From Petrotoga mexicana DSM 14811 (GTDB taxonomy: Bacteria; Thermotogota; Thermotogae; Petrotogales; Petrotogaceae): 64,000 nucleotides of DNA. Positions 7,481 through 14,823 of this stretch are shown in pieces. Both the position numbers and the translations under genes were made by a program. The notes under the pieces were generated by a model that saw only the letters and a list, made by a program, of their open reading frames with translations, searched no databases and had not been told where the DNA came from. The stretch covers positions 1-64,000 of the forward strand of contig NZ_AZRN01000023.1 of NCBI RefSeq assembly GCF_002895565.1, given 5' to 3'. The number at the start of each line of letters is the position of its first letter. Within the stretch, counting starts at the first letter, position 1.

Positions 7481-8519
7481 TTTTTCTGCCTCCTTCTTTT
7501 AGCTTGTTCTTTGTGTAAAAATGATTCAAAAGTGATATTAAGATTTCGAGAGGAAGATCATAATCTCCCTTCAAGATATTTCCGCCTCCTGTGCCTTCGA
7601 CCAAGTCAGCCCCGATCACTGGGGCAGATCCTTCAAAGATCTTTTGAATGATTAATATTAATTCATTTTTAGTGAATCCACCGGGAACCCCGAAATCGAC
7701 AAAGGGAAATAAAAGCGGATCCAAACTGTCCAAATCAATGGATATATAATTTGCACAATCCTCATACTCCTTTTGCCATTTTTCAATCAGATGAATAGAA
7801 AATGACGCCTTAGGAATTTTTATGACCTTTGGATGATCCACTATCTGTTTTTCAGTCCGATATCCCCTGCTTCCCAATTGGATAATTGCTCGTATGAAAG
7901 GCGGTTCAGAAAGATGTAAGAATACATTTCCATGGTCTAACTTATGGGTTGTTCCATATAGATCGTTATGAGCATCAATCACCCATATAACGATTGGTTT
8001 ATTTAAAGCCTTCAATGCTACTGCAACATCGTAAGTATAGGAATGGTCACCTCCTACACATAAAAAAGGTAAAGAATTTTTTATACAGAATTTTACAATC
8101 TGCTGAATTGATTCTCTCTCTGAAGAAGGATCGTTGATAACGTTTCCGATATCTAGTAATTTTCCGCACTCGATTTGACGGTCGGAATCAATATGAAAAA
8201 AGTTGATTGGAATAGGAACAGGATATTGGTTCTCATATTCCAGCTTATATGAAGCTTGTCTTAAAATATTTGGGAATTTGTCTACGGTTGAGATCGGTGA
8301 ACGACTGCCATTCTTAAATGGTACACCAAATATGACCATATCAGGATTTTGACCAGTGAATACATAATTAAAAAAAGGTTTCTCTTCAACTGTCGGCAAT
8401 TCAAGCCAATCTGCTCCGTCTGGTAAGTATTCCACTTTATAGTAGGAGTCATGATCAAAATCGTGTAAGTATAAGAATTCATTTTCCTTTTTTACGATAC
8501 TGTATTGCCTTATTTCCAT
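7473..8519 (-). CDS. Arginase/agmatinase-family ureohydrolase (candidate peptide arginase)
   Basis: A 348-residue protein with all metal-ligand motifs of the arginase fold: CVGGDHSYTYD, WVIDAHNDLYG and SIDLDSLDP. The His loop HGNVFLHL and a late acidic residue in GADLVEG are also present, so it should bind two Mn ions and hydrolyse a guanidino group to release urea. About 110 extra N-terminal residues precede the fold. Free arginine or agmatine are possible substrates. However, a peptide with two Arg in its last seven residues is encoded in the same operon, and OspR-type peptide arginases convert Arg to ornithine in RiPPs, so peptide-Arg is my preferred substrate. AAGGAGG lies 7 bases before the ATG; the gene overlaps the M50 gene by 41 bp. 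Confidence 0.8.
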   Translation of the reverse strand: MEIRQYSIVKKENEFLYLHDFDHDSYYKVEYLPDGADWLELPTVEEKPFFNYVFTGQNPDMVIFGVPFKNGSRSPISTVDKFPNILRQASYKLEYENQYPVPIPINFFHIDSDRQIECGKLLDIGNVINDPSSERESIQQIVKFCIKNSLPFLCVGGDHSYTYDVAVALKALNKPIVIWVIDAHNDLYGTTHKLDHGNVFLHLSEPPFIRAIIQLGSRGYRTEKQIVDHPKVIKIPKASFSIHLIEKWQKEYEDCANYISIDLDSLDPLLFPFVDFGVPGGFTKNELILIIQKIFEGSAPVIGADLVEGTGGGNILKGDYDLPLEILISLLNHFYTKNKLKEGGRKNG

Positions 8520-9069
8520 AATATTCCTCCTTGTGTAAATAAACCATTCGACGTGTGGACAGGATTAACATCAGCAGGTATACTAGGGTCATGCCTAATT
8601 GAGTATAGGACTCAGCTTCCTTGTCTTTCCACAAAAAAACCAGGCCGGATAGGGATAAAATAAACAAGAGTCCGACTAGAAACCATAATAGATTTTTAAT
8701 CTTCTTTGAAGGATATGCCTTGAAAATAAAAGCTCCGTCTGTTGTTGACAATGGAACAAGGTTGATTGAAATAATGGAAAAGTAAAACAATGCAAAAGAA
8801 ACCCAAATGGTATCATTTACAGAAAGAATAAAAACAAGTGAAGCTAGAAGCTGCATAGAAACGCCATTAATAGTAAAGAAAATATATTTTTTAAAAGTAA
8901 GATTTTCAGGATAGGAATATACACCTTTGATAGAAGACCAAGAGTATTCAAACTTTTTCAATCGTCCACCTATCAAATAAATGGCAATTACATGTCCCAA
9001 TTCGTGAATAAGAATCATAGTAAGCATATATACTATGATCATCACTATTAATGAAAGCAATTCATTCAC
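8479..9069 (-). CDS. M50-family intramembrane-type metalloprotease
   Basis: A 196-residue membrane protein with about five hydrophobic segments. The zinc site HELGH is at about residues 22-26 in the first segment, and the second motif NLVPLSTTDG (about 103-112) matches the N-x2-P-x4-DG pattern of site-2-type proteases. It is shorter than most S2P proteins and lacks a PDZ domain, which resembles the small M50 proteases associated with bacteriocin/RiPP loci. It would be placed to cleave the leader from the modified peptide at the membrane. GAGGTG lies just before the start. It is the first enzyme gene after the 29-residue peptide. Confidence 0.75.
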   Translation of the reverse strand: MNELLSLIVMIIVYMLTMILIHELGHVIAIYLIGGRLKKFEYSWSSIKGVYSYPENLTFKKYIFFTINGVSMQLLASLVFILSVNDTIWVSFALFYFSIISINLVPLSTTDGAFIFKAYPSKKIKNLLWFLVGLLFILSLSGLVFLWKDKEAESYTQLGMTLVYLLMLILSTRRMVYLHKEEYYGNKAIQYRKKGK

Positions 9070-9099
9070 CTCACATCAAAAAATCGATTAGAAGATAGA

Positions 9100-9205
9100 T
9101 AATTTACCTCCTCAGATGGACACCCTTGCCTTCGACTAGGCGCTCCCGCTATATTGTCCATCGCGGACTTTCACCGCTTAGCTATTGGGTATGCTGGCCA
9201 CATTT
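9100..9205 (-). mobile_element. Fragment resembling group II intron domain I
   Basis: On the minus strand the stretch contains GCGGTGAAAGTCCGC, then GGACAATATAGCGGGAGCGC, CTAGTCGAAGGCAAGGGTGT and CCATCTGAGGAGG. From memory this combination is characteristic of the 5' domain I region of bacterial group II introns (GGUGAAAGUCC..., GCAAGGGUGUCC...GUGAGG). No reverse-transcriptase gene and no domain V are present, so it is a remnant. It is more GC-rich than its surroundings and lies between the peptide gene and the M50 gene. Confidence 0.45.
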
Positions 9206-9212
9206 ATGAGAA

Positions 9213-9241
9213 GAAGAAGAAGGATGGAATCCTTCTTCTTC
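9213..9241 (-). terminator. Hairpin just after the 29-residue peptide gene
   Basis: A perfect 13-bp stem (GAAGAAGAAGGAT with ATCCTTCTTCTTC) encloses a 3-base loop. It starts 17 bases after the stop codon. There is no T-run, so it is better read as an mRNA-stabilising hairpin or partial attenuator that would keep the peptide transcript in excess over the enzyme genes. Confidence 0.55.
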
Positions 9242-9257
9242 CCTAGGGTGGAAAGGA

Positions 9258-9347
9258 TTAGCATCGGATCACACAACGAATGACCTTACGATCTGCTTCT
9301 AGTTTTTTTAATTCTTCCAGTGTTAAAGGCTTCGGTTGCTTTTTCAT
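9258..9347 (-). CDS. Putative RiPP precursor peptide ending IRCVIRC
   Basis: A 29-codon open frame with a near-perfect ribosome site (GGAGGTGAT, 4 bases before ATG). The N-terminal part, with LTLEELKKLEADRK, looks like a short helical leader. The C-terminus is an imperfect heptad IRCVIRC carrying two Arg-Cys pairs. It is the first gene of the operon that continues with an M50 protease, an arginase-fold enzyme, an acyltransferase homologue and a transferase. I infer that it is the substrate: Arg could become ornithine, and Cys could be cross-linked or modified. I know no named family with this sequence, so the call rests on context, ribosome site and composition. Confidence 0.7.
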   Translation of the reverse strand: MKKQPKPLTLEELKKLEADRKVIRCVIRC

Positions 9348-9373
9348 ATGTATCACCTCCTTTCATTTTGTAT

Positions 9374-9404
9374 AGAGTAAATGACCCGAACAAACATTTA
9401 CTCT
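9374..9404 (-). terminator. Hairpin between decayed peptide gene and RiPP precursor
   Basis: AGAGTAAATG pairs perfectly with CATTTACTCT across 11 bases. It sits at the end of the decayed secreted-peptide gene and 27 bases before the RiPP precursor start, so it may have ended the older transcript. No T-run follows. Confidence 0.35.
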
Positions 9405-9545
9405 ACTTCTTCCACAACATTTAAAACCGATCTGGGTACTCCCCCCTCTGTTGATCTTGTATCTAGATTTTCTCCACTAAAAACAAAAAATACCATTCAA
9501 TAGCAAAACTGTAACAAGCTTGCTGTAAAAAAGTCCTAATACTAT
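9398..9545 (-). pseudogene. Decayed copy of the secreted signal-peptide gene
   Basis: On the minus strand this stretch aligns with the intact 47-codon gene at 14824-14967, from the hydrophobic core (TTTTGCTATTGAATGGTATT) to the end (GTTGTGGAAGAAGTAGAGTAA). The start region has changed (no ATG at the equivalent position), and indels in the signal-sequence part bring in stop codons. It is therefore a dead paralogue that marks an older duplication of the peptide/sensor module. Confidence 0.6.
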
Positions 9546-9622
9546 CTCACCCCTATCTTTTGATTTAATCTTTGTTTAAAAAGCAACTGCTACAATCAAT
9601 TTTCATCCTTCTCAATTTCATT

Positions 9623-9903
9623 ATACGCTTTTCCATATGGTTTTCAAGTCGTTTTTTAATTGGTTTTAAACATACATTAACAAAGTATTACAGAGATCGG
9701 TCAAAAAAACTTATGTTAAAATTATTTACGATATTTTTTATCGGATATAATGCATTTGTCATTTCTTTTGGTTATTATAAAAGAGTTATGATATAATGAA
9801 ATTTAGAGAAAAATATAGAAGCTCTGAAGGTTGTTAACATTCCAAAGAAAAGGTTTTTGAAGTAAATTTTATTTTATATTTTTGTTGCTATTGGGTAAAA
9901 GGA
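9623..9903 (+). repeat. Intergenic/promoter repeat, copy A (about 280 bp)
   Basis: It aligns base for base, without indels and with about 15 differences by eye (roughly 95% identity), to 15042-15322, the promoter and leader of the TPR-like gene. It includes the same TTGGTT...TATAAT promoter. Here the downstream gene is gone. The bases right after the repeat (AGCCTTCTGCTGTTTCTTTT, then GAAGG) resemble codons near the 3' end of the TPR-like gene at about 16975-17005, so the body of that gene was deleted. No intact gene lies in 9360-10019. Confidence 0.8.
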
Positions 9904-10019
9904 GCCTTCTGCTGTTTCTTTTGAAGGTTATACCCTGTAACCCTTTTAAAATCAAAATCTTATTTTTGATAATCCTTTTATCTCCAAACTGTCTATATAA
10001 ACTCTATCCTCAAATTCCT

Positions 10020-10942
10020 TTAATCTGGAATCGTTAATACTACAGTTTCTTTTGTTATCTTTTTCCCAGCTACTACTGTGAAGAAAAATAAAAATATCCC
10101 TACTCCTAACAGTATCCATAAAAGTATATCGTTGAACTGTTCTGTCACAGGAAACAACGAAGTCAAATAACTGCCACCAAAAACAACTATGAATCCTATT
10201 ATAAAAAACAAGTTATCAATTATACTTATTCTTCGAATTCTAAAAATTAGATAATACACCCCCACTTTTTCTAAGAATAACTCTTCTAAGTTTCTGTAAT
10301 TACTTAATATATCACTTTTTAAGTTATCCAACACTATTTCTCCTTTTTTCATAAGCATTACCCTGTGAGCTAACTTTTCCACTTCTGCTAAGTCGTGAGA
10401 GGTGTAGAATATACTTTTTCCTTCTTTGTTGAGTTTAAATATTAACTCTCTCATCTTTATCCTTGAAACAGGATCCAAACCACTCATGGGTTCATCAAGT
10501 ATGAAAAGTTCTGGGTCTTTTAAAAGTCCTAAAATAAAAGAAAACTTCCTTCTCGTTCCTTTTGAATAAGTATGAACCTTTTTTGGTAAGAATTCTGAGA
10601 TGTCTAAATACTTTGCATAGCTTTCTATTTGGTCATTTGATAGTTTTCCACCGAGATATTCTCTGAATATTTCGATATTTTTCCATCCCGTTTCTTTTTC
10701 CCAGAGCAAATCCTTTTCTGAAACTACTCCGATGGTTAAGCCATCTTTTTTGATTATTTGATCCTTACCATGGTTGTAGATCCCCGTAAGGCATCTTATT
10801 GTTGTAGTCTTTCCTGCTCCGTTGGGTCCTACCAACGCCAAAATCTCATTCTCTACAACATTGAAGGTTATACCTTTTAGTATTTTGTTACCACCAAGTT
10901 CCTTTGTTAAAGATCTAACAGAGATAAGTGTTCCTTTGTTTT
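10020..10942 (-). pseudogene. ABC exporter ATPase, 3' part, fused to a permease-like tail
   Basis: This is the larger part of the ATPase gene interrupted by the IS1634-type element. The frame from 10942 lacks a start codon (it derives from the 152-bp target duplication); internal Met at 10841 lies just before Walker A, GPNGAGKTTT. The ABC signature is YSKGTRRKFSF and Walker B is LFILDEPMSGLD, followed by the H-loop YTSHDLAEV. After EELFLEKVG the frame continues into about 80 residues with two strong membrane segments (IDNLFFIIGFIVVFGGSYL and ILLWILLGVGIFLFFFTVVAG) unlike an ATPase C-terminus. I infer that a deletion joined the ATPase to the last part of its ABC-2 permease. Confidence 0.7.
10791..10942. 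repeat. 152-bp target-site duplication, left copy
   Basis: Aligns without indels to 12820-12971 with five mismatches by my count. It begins and ends exactly where the IS inverted repeats begin, as expected for a target duplication. IS1634 and IS1549 are known for unusually long, variable target duplications. Confidence 0.85.
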
Positions 10943-11083
10943 CTCTTGACTTTGATAGTTGAGAGACGATTTTTTAGTAAACTGAACGGAAGGAAGCGGG
11001 TTTGAGGGGATAAATCACCTATTTTTTTGAAAAAATTTTTTTGATGTAGTGACACTTTTTTCTCTTTTAATTATATTATTCTC

Positions 11084-11112
11084 TTGACTTCATAATATTT
11101 CTGTGGTATAAT
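11084..11112 (+). promoter_or_regulatory. IS1634-type transposase promoter
   Basis: TTGACT and TATAAT are separated by 17 bases, 35 bases before the transposase start. An inverted repeat CTTCATAAT (11088-11096) / ATTATGAAG (11122-11130) overlaps the promoter and leader and could act as an operator or RNA hairpin. Confidence 0.8.
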
Positions 11113-11146
11113 ATTAAAGACATTATGAAGTTGGGAGATGATTTGG

Positions 11147-12679
11147 ATGTATGTTAGAACGGTAAAAAACAACCAAGGGAAAGAATACTTAAGAATAGTA
11201 GAAAGTTACCGTGAAAACGGTAAGAATAAACAAAAGATAATCGCTAATTTGGGTAGAATCGATACTATCAGTAGAAAAGAAGTGGAAAATATTGTCGATA
11301 AACTTGTACAGATATATGATATAAAAGGTTATGTGAATTTGAATAATGTTGAGGAAGCACCTGATAAGAAGAATTATGGGATAAAGGTAATAGTGGATAA
11401 GTTGTTTGAAAGGTATGAGATGGATAAGTTCTTTGAAAAGATGGATAAAAAGATAAGGTTCGATGTGGAAGATTTGTTGAAAATAATGGTTATGAACAGA
11501 ATAATAGAACCTAAAAGCAAGTTGGGAATATTCAACGACTTAGATTATTATGGATTCAAAAGAATAGATGAGGCAGAGACAGATGAAGAAGGGATAGCCT
11601 TACAATGGATGTACAGGACGCTAGATGTGTTAGCGCAAAAGAAGGAAGAGTTAGAGAAACATCTGTATTGTCAAAGGATAAGTTTATTCAATTCTGTAGT
11701 AGACTTAGTGTTTTACGATGTAACGACGTTAGCCTTTGAGACACAACAAACGAATGAGTTACTACAGATGGGTTATTCTAAAGATAAGAAGTTCAATGAA
11801 TCACAGGTAGTTTTAGGGATGTCGATAGTTGGGAAAGGAAACGCCCCGAAGGGGGTTCAAGGAATGCCGGTTAGTTTTGATATATATCCAGGTAACACGT
11901 TCGAAGGACATACGTTCAAAGATACGATTGAACTGATGAAAAAGAGATATCAGCTGGGGAAGGTAATAGTGGTTTCTGATAGGGGGATGATGAGTAAAAC
12001 CAATATGGAAATAGTAGAGAATTCCGATTACGAATTCATAGTTGGTAAATCGATAAAACAGTTAAAAAAGGTGGATATATTCGATGGGGAATTCACTGAA
12101 ATATCAAAAGGGATTGAATACAGAGAAATAGAATACGGGGGTAAAAGATTACTCATAATACATTCAAAGGAAAGGGCTGAAAAAGATAGAAAAGGCGAAA
12201 AATATGACGGATACTATGGAATAATAACAAACACACAGTTGAATCCTAAACAGATATTAGAGCAATACCATACCTTGTGGAAAGTGGAAGAAAGTTTCAG
12301 AACACTAAAGAATTATCTTGAAACAAGACCGATATTTCATTGGACACAGAAAAGGATAAAGGGACACATAGTGATGAGTTTCATATCTTACATAATGCAA
12401 AGAACACTTGAATTAGAACTTGAAAGAAACAATATAGAATACTCACACGAAAAGATAAGAGAAGCAATTAAAAACATGGAATACATAGATATTAAAACCA
12501 ACGAACAGCATTTTGCCATTAGGACTAACATGAATGTTTTAGCTCAGAAGATATTGAAGATACTTAATATACCAATCCCAAAAGTGGTAACCCCATATGA
12601 GGAATTCATAGAGAAACTAAAACTACAGGACCAAAATGAGGAAAATAAAGGATTAGAAAGGAGCAAAGCACAAGCGTAA
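11147..12679 (+). CDS. IS1634-family transposase
   Basis: The protein is about 510 residues. It begins MYVRTVKNNQGKEYLRIVES and contains the DDE-type segments VDLVFYDVTTLAFE, IVVSDRGMMSK and YHTLWKVEESFRTLKNYLETRPIFHW, the last being the YREK-like block typical of IS4-superfamily (IS1634 group) enzymes. Length is normal and no frameshift is seen. I prefer the ATG at 11147 over 11138, because TTGGGAG then lies at proper spacing. It probably remains active or was so recently, although five mismatches between the target duplications imply the insertion is not very new. Confidence 0.9.
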   Translation: MYVRTVKNNQGKEYLRIVESYRENGKNKQKIIANLGRIDTISRKEVENIVDKLVQIYDIKGYVNLNNVEEAPDKKNYGIKVIVDKLFERYEMDKFFEKMDKKIRFDVEDLLKIMVMNRIIEPKSKLGIFNDLDYYGFKRIDEAETDEEGIALQWMYRTLDVLAQKKEELEKHLYCQRISLFNSVVDLVFYDVTTLAFETQQTNELLQMGYSKDKKFNESQVVLGMSIVGKGNAPKGVQGMPVSFDIYPGNTFEGHTFKDTIELMKKRYQLGKVIVVSDRGMMSKTNMEIVENSDYEFIVGKSIKQLKKVDIFDGEFTEISKGIEYREIEYGGKRLLIIHSKERAEKDRKGEKYDGYYGIITNTQLNPKQILEQYHTLWKVEESFRTLKNYLETRPIFHWTQKRIKGHIVMSFISYIMQRTLELELERNNIEYSHEKIREAIKNMEYIDIKTNEQHFAIRTNMNVLAQKILKILNIPIPKVVTPYEEFIEKLKLQDQNEENKGLERSKAQA

Positions 12680-12789
12680 GACTAAAACACTGATAAATAA
12701 AGGAAAAGAAAGGCATGTAGTGACACTTTTGAAAAACAGAGAAAGCCAAAAACGCTTTTTTGCAGTTATTCATGCCTGTTTTAGAATTC

Positions 12790-12981
12790 TTACGTTTTTG
12801 TAACTGTCAAACTCAGGAGGCACCTTATTGTTGTAGTCTTTCCTGCTCCGTTGGGACCTACCAACGCCAAAATCTCATTCTTTACAACATTGAAGGTTAT
12901 ACCTTTTAGTATTTTGTTACCACCAAGTTCCTTTGTCAAAAATCTAACAGAGATAAGTGTTCCTTTGTTTTTTGATACCAT
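12790..12981 (-). pseudogene. ABC exporter ATPase, 5' fragment ended by the IS
   Basis: The true start of the interrupted ATPase (MVSKNKGTLISVRFLTKELG). It includes Walker A GPNGAGKTTTIRC and then runs into IS sequence after residue 54, where a stop follows. Its ATG lies inside the last codons of the radical SAM gene (46-bp overlap in another frame), which indicates translational coupling in the original operon. Joining it to 10020-10790 restores a continuous ATPase. Confidence 0.8.
12820..12971. repeat. 152-bp target-site duplication, right copy
   Basis: Partner of 10791-10942. It contains codons of the ABC ATPase from just after the start codon to just past Walker A. Confidence 0.85.
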
Positions 12982-14312
12982 CTACAATTTTCCCCCTTTT
13001 CTCTTGCTTTTATAAATCCTCTGGCTATACAGCGAGAACAAAACCAAAGATCTTCACAATCTCCACAAATATCTTCTCTTGGAGCAGGAGTTTTTGAAAT
13101 ATTTTCCAAAAGCTTTGTTTTATTTATTAGAAAATCCTTCAAATTATTCTTATAATCCTTTAAATTACCAATTATTATATCACCCATTTGACATAATCTT
13201 ACATCTAATTTAGATGATACTACCAAACCGGTACTTCCAATTCCGCAATTAATATCATGACTAGTCGCTTCGTCTAAAACCGCAATAAAACTAGGGCCAA
13301 ACTTATTTTTCAATTTGTTCAAAGTGTTTACAAAAGCATTAAAAGCATCCTCATTGTAAGATAGAATTAAATCATCATTATCTTTTGCTCTACCCACAGG
13401 TGTCACTGGACCAAATGCCACTGCTGTAACACCTATTTTGTAGGCAATATTCGCTACTTCTTCCACTTGGTTAACATTACCAGGAGTAACACTACAAGCC
13501 AATCTGACCGGAATTCCTATATTCACTAATTTTTTTATTGTGTTTAAAGCTAATTCGTATGCGTTTTTATGTCCGGTAAACCAATTCACATATTTCGGTG
13601 TACTTCCATGCAAATCAACTTGAGCAACTGCTTTATCTTTGTTTCTAGATAAAACATCAAAGGTTTTTTCAGTAAAATTACTGCCATTAGATAGAATGCC
13701 TATTAATTCAAAATCCTCATTCAAGGCTTTTTCAATTATTTCGTTAAAATAAGGATGTATACTAGGTTCTCCTCCCGTTATTTCTAAAGTTCTGGTCCCT
13801 AATGCAAACATTTGATCTATTAGTGAAAAAGCATCTTCTTTATCTATATCTGTTAAATGTTCGCTCTCCCCACTTTTATTATAACAATGTTTGCAACGGA
13901 AATTACATTTGCTAGTTATCTCCACTACCATTCCTCTTGGAACTACGTAATTCCAACTCCCTAACTTTTCTAATTTATCATCGATAATTGCGTCTTTCTT
14001 TTCATAGGAAATTGTTGATAAACCATAGCTTCTTAATTGGTTTAAAAAATTAAAAATATTTTCTTTAACTCTTTCCTCAGAGTCAGAATACTTTTTTGAA
14101 AAAAATTCTATCATCTGACCAACTTTCATGGGTTCATACATTTTTTCAATTATTTCTCCACCCTCTTTTGTTAATTTAAGAGAAAGAGACTGTTTTAAAC
14201 TACTATCACGAGACTTCGACATATTTGGTATGAACATTAAGGTTGGATATAATGGAGATAGGAACAATTTAGCCTTATTTACGTTCAATTTTAAGTAAAC
14301 ATCTTCTCTCAT
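12936..14312 (-). CDS. Radical SAM/SPASM peptide maturase
   Basis: A 458-residue enzyme. Residues about 40-105 (LSLKLTKEGGEIIEKMYEPM, then VGQMIEFFSKKY) resemble a PqqD/RRE-type peptide-binding domain. The radical SAM cluster motif is C136-x3-C140-x2-C143 (KCNFRCKHCYNKSGE), followed by the SAM-binding EITGGEPSIH. The C-terminal SPASM region has many Cys (CGIGSTG, LCQMGD, ICGDCEDLWFCSRCIARG, ENCRWY) for auxiliary iron-sulfur clusters. Such enzymes install thioether or C-C links in ribosomal peptides. It lies downstream of a Cys-rich 40-residue peptide gene and overlaps the ABC exporter ATPase gene. GGAGGG lies 11 bases before the ATG. Confidence 0.88.
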   Translation of the reverse strand: MREDVYLKLNVNKAKLFLSPLYPTLMFIPNMSKSRDSSLKQSLSLKLTKEGGEIIEKMYEPMKVGQMIEFFSKKYSDSEERVKENIFNFLNQLRSYGLSTISYEKKDAIIDDKLEKLGSWNYVVPRGMVVEITSKCNFRCKHCYNKSGESEHLTDIDKEDAFSLIDQMFALGTRTLEITGGEPSIHPYFNEIIEKALNEDFELIGILSNGSNFTEKTFDVLSRNKDKAVAQVDLHGSTPKYVNWFTGHKNAYELALNTIKKLVNIGIPVRLACSVTPGNVNQVEEVANIAYKIGVTAVAFGPVTPVGRAKDNDDLILSYNEDAFNAFVNTLNKLKNKFGPSFIAVLDEATSHDINCGIGSTGLVVSSKLDVRLCQMGDIIIGNLKDYKNNLKDFLINKTKLLENISKTPAPREDICGDCEDLWFCSRCIARGFIKAREKGENCRWYQKTKEHLSLLDF

Positions 14313-14469
14313 GGTTTTTGTTTCCCTCCTAACTTTTGTTTGCGTTTTTAAGCAATATTTCCCAAAATTAAAATATTACTTTCAACTTTTAAAAATTTTT
14401 TTTAGCTATTTTAACCATTTATGTATATTCGGTTCATTAACTTAAACTTGAATGACTTTAGAACAAAAG

Positions 14470-14500
14470 CTCCCCCCGCAGCTTTTCTCTGCGAGGGAAA
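14470..14500 (-). terminator. Attenuator hairpin between Cys-rich peptide and maturase
   Basis: On the minus strand TCCCTCGCAG pairs with CTGCGGGGGGA (one G-U pair) around AGAAAAG, and the following sequence is GCTTTTGTT. It is placed 20-50 bases after the peptide stop. A partial terminator would give more peptide than enzyme. The rest of 14313-14519 holds no gene. Confidence 0.6.
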
Positions 14501-14519
14501 AATTACTCTTTGATAAATA

Positions 14520-14642
14520 TTACCACAATCCAACAAATGCAACGGCAGTAGACAAAGCTGCACCACTAATTGGGCAAATAAGACAACTATTGCACGCACT
14601 ACAATACTCAGCCCTTGGACCTATAACACCTGCGTTTCCCAT
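14520..14642 (-). CDS. Cys-rich peptide, probable substrate of the radical SAM enzyme
   Basis: A 40-residue product. It begins MGNAGVIGPRAEY, continues with four Cys in ten residues (CSACNSCLIC), and ends in a hydrophobic Gly/Ala tail (ISGAALSTAVAFVGLW). AGGAGG lies 9 bases before the ATG. The Cys cluster, small size and position just before the radical SAM/SPASM gene and an ABC exporter fit a thioether-linked (sactipeptide/ranthipeptide-like) RiPP. A similar arrangement of small Cys-rich peptide, radical SAM protein and ABC transporters is known, from memory, around TM1316 of Thermotoga maritima. Confidence 0.75.
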   Translation of the reverse strand: MGNAGVIGPRAEYCSACNSCLICPISGAALSTAVAFVGLW

Positions 14643-14823
14643 TATCTTCGCCTCCTTTCACTTTTATTTTTCACTACTTTTCCTGCAGGGTTGCTTCTTG
14701 CCGGCAAATAATTCCTCTCCCCACAATCTTTTCCTTCAAAAACTTATCTAGATACTTTCTTAAATCTTTTAAGCTTTTTAAAAGCGTTGTTTTTTATGTA
14801 AAGTAAAAACCTTAATCAAACAT

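Larger units (their letters stand above)
10943..12819 (+). mobile_element. IS1634-type (IS4 superfamily) insertion sequence
   Basis: The element is about 1.88 kb with imperfect 18-bp terminal inverted repeats. The left end is CTCTTGACTTTGATAGTT and the right end, read inward, is CTCCTGAGTTTGACAGTT (three differences). It encodes one transposase and is flanked by 152-bp direct repeats of host sequence. A subterminal GTAGTGACACTTTT occurs near both ends (11046 and 12718) in the same orientation. It has split an ABC transporter ATPase gene in the Cys-peptide operon. Confidence 0.85.

Noticed and set aside
5560-8519. Plain polyamine operon (agmatinase plus spermidine synthase)
   Set aside because: Not fully excluded, but the M50 protease, the acyltransferase homologue, the extra N- and C-terminal regions and the leading 29-residue peptide fit a RiPP cluster better.
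9572-9796. 74-residue open frame with membrane-like composition
   Set aside because: It lies inside the 281-bp promoter repeat; the equivalent frame in the copy at 15000-15210 contains stop codons, so the DNA, not the protein, is conserved.
10791-12981. Two tandem paralogous ABC ATPase genes
   Set aside because: The similarity ends exactly at the IS inverted repeats on both sides, which fits a single gene split by an insertion with a 152-bp target duplication.
14452-14751. 99-residue plus-strand open frame
   Set aside because: It is antisense to the Cys-rich peptide gene and its attenuator; the minus-strand frame has a ribosome site and clear context.
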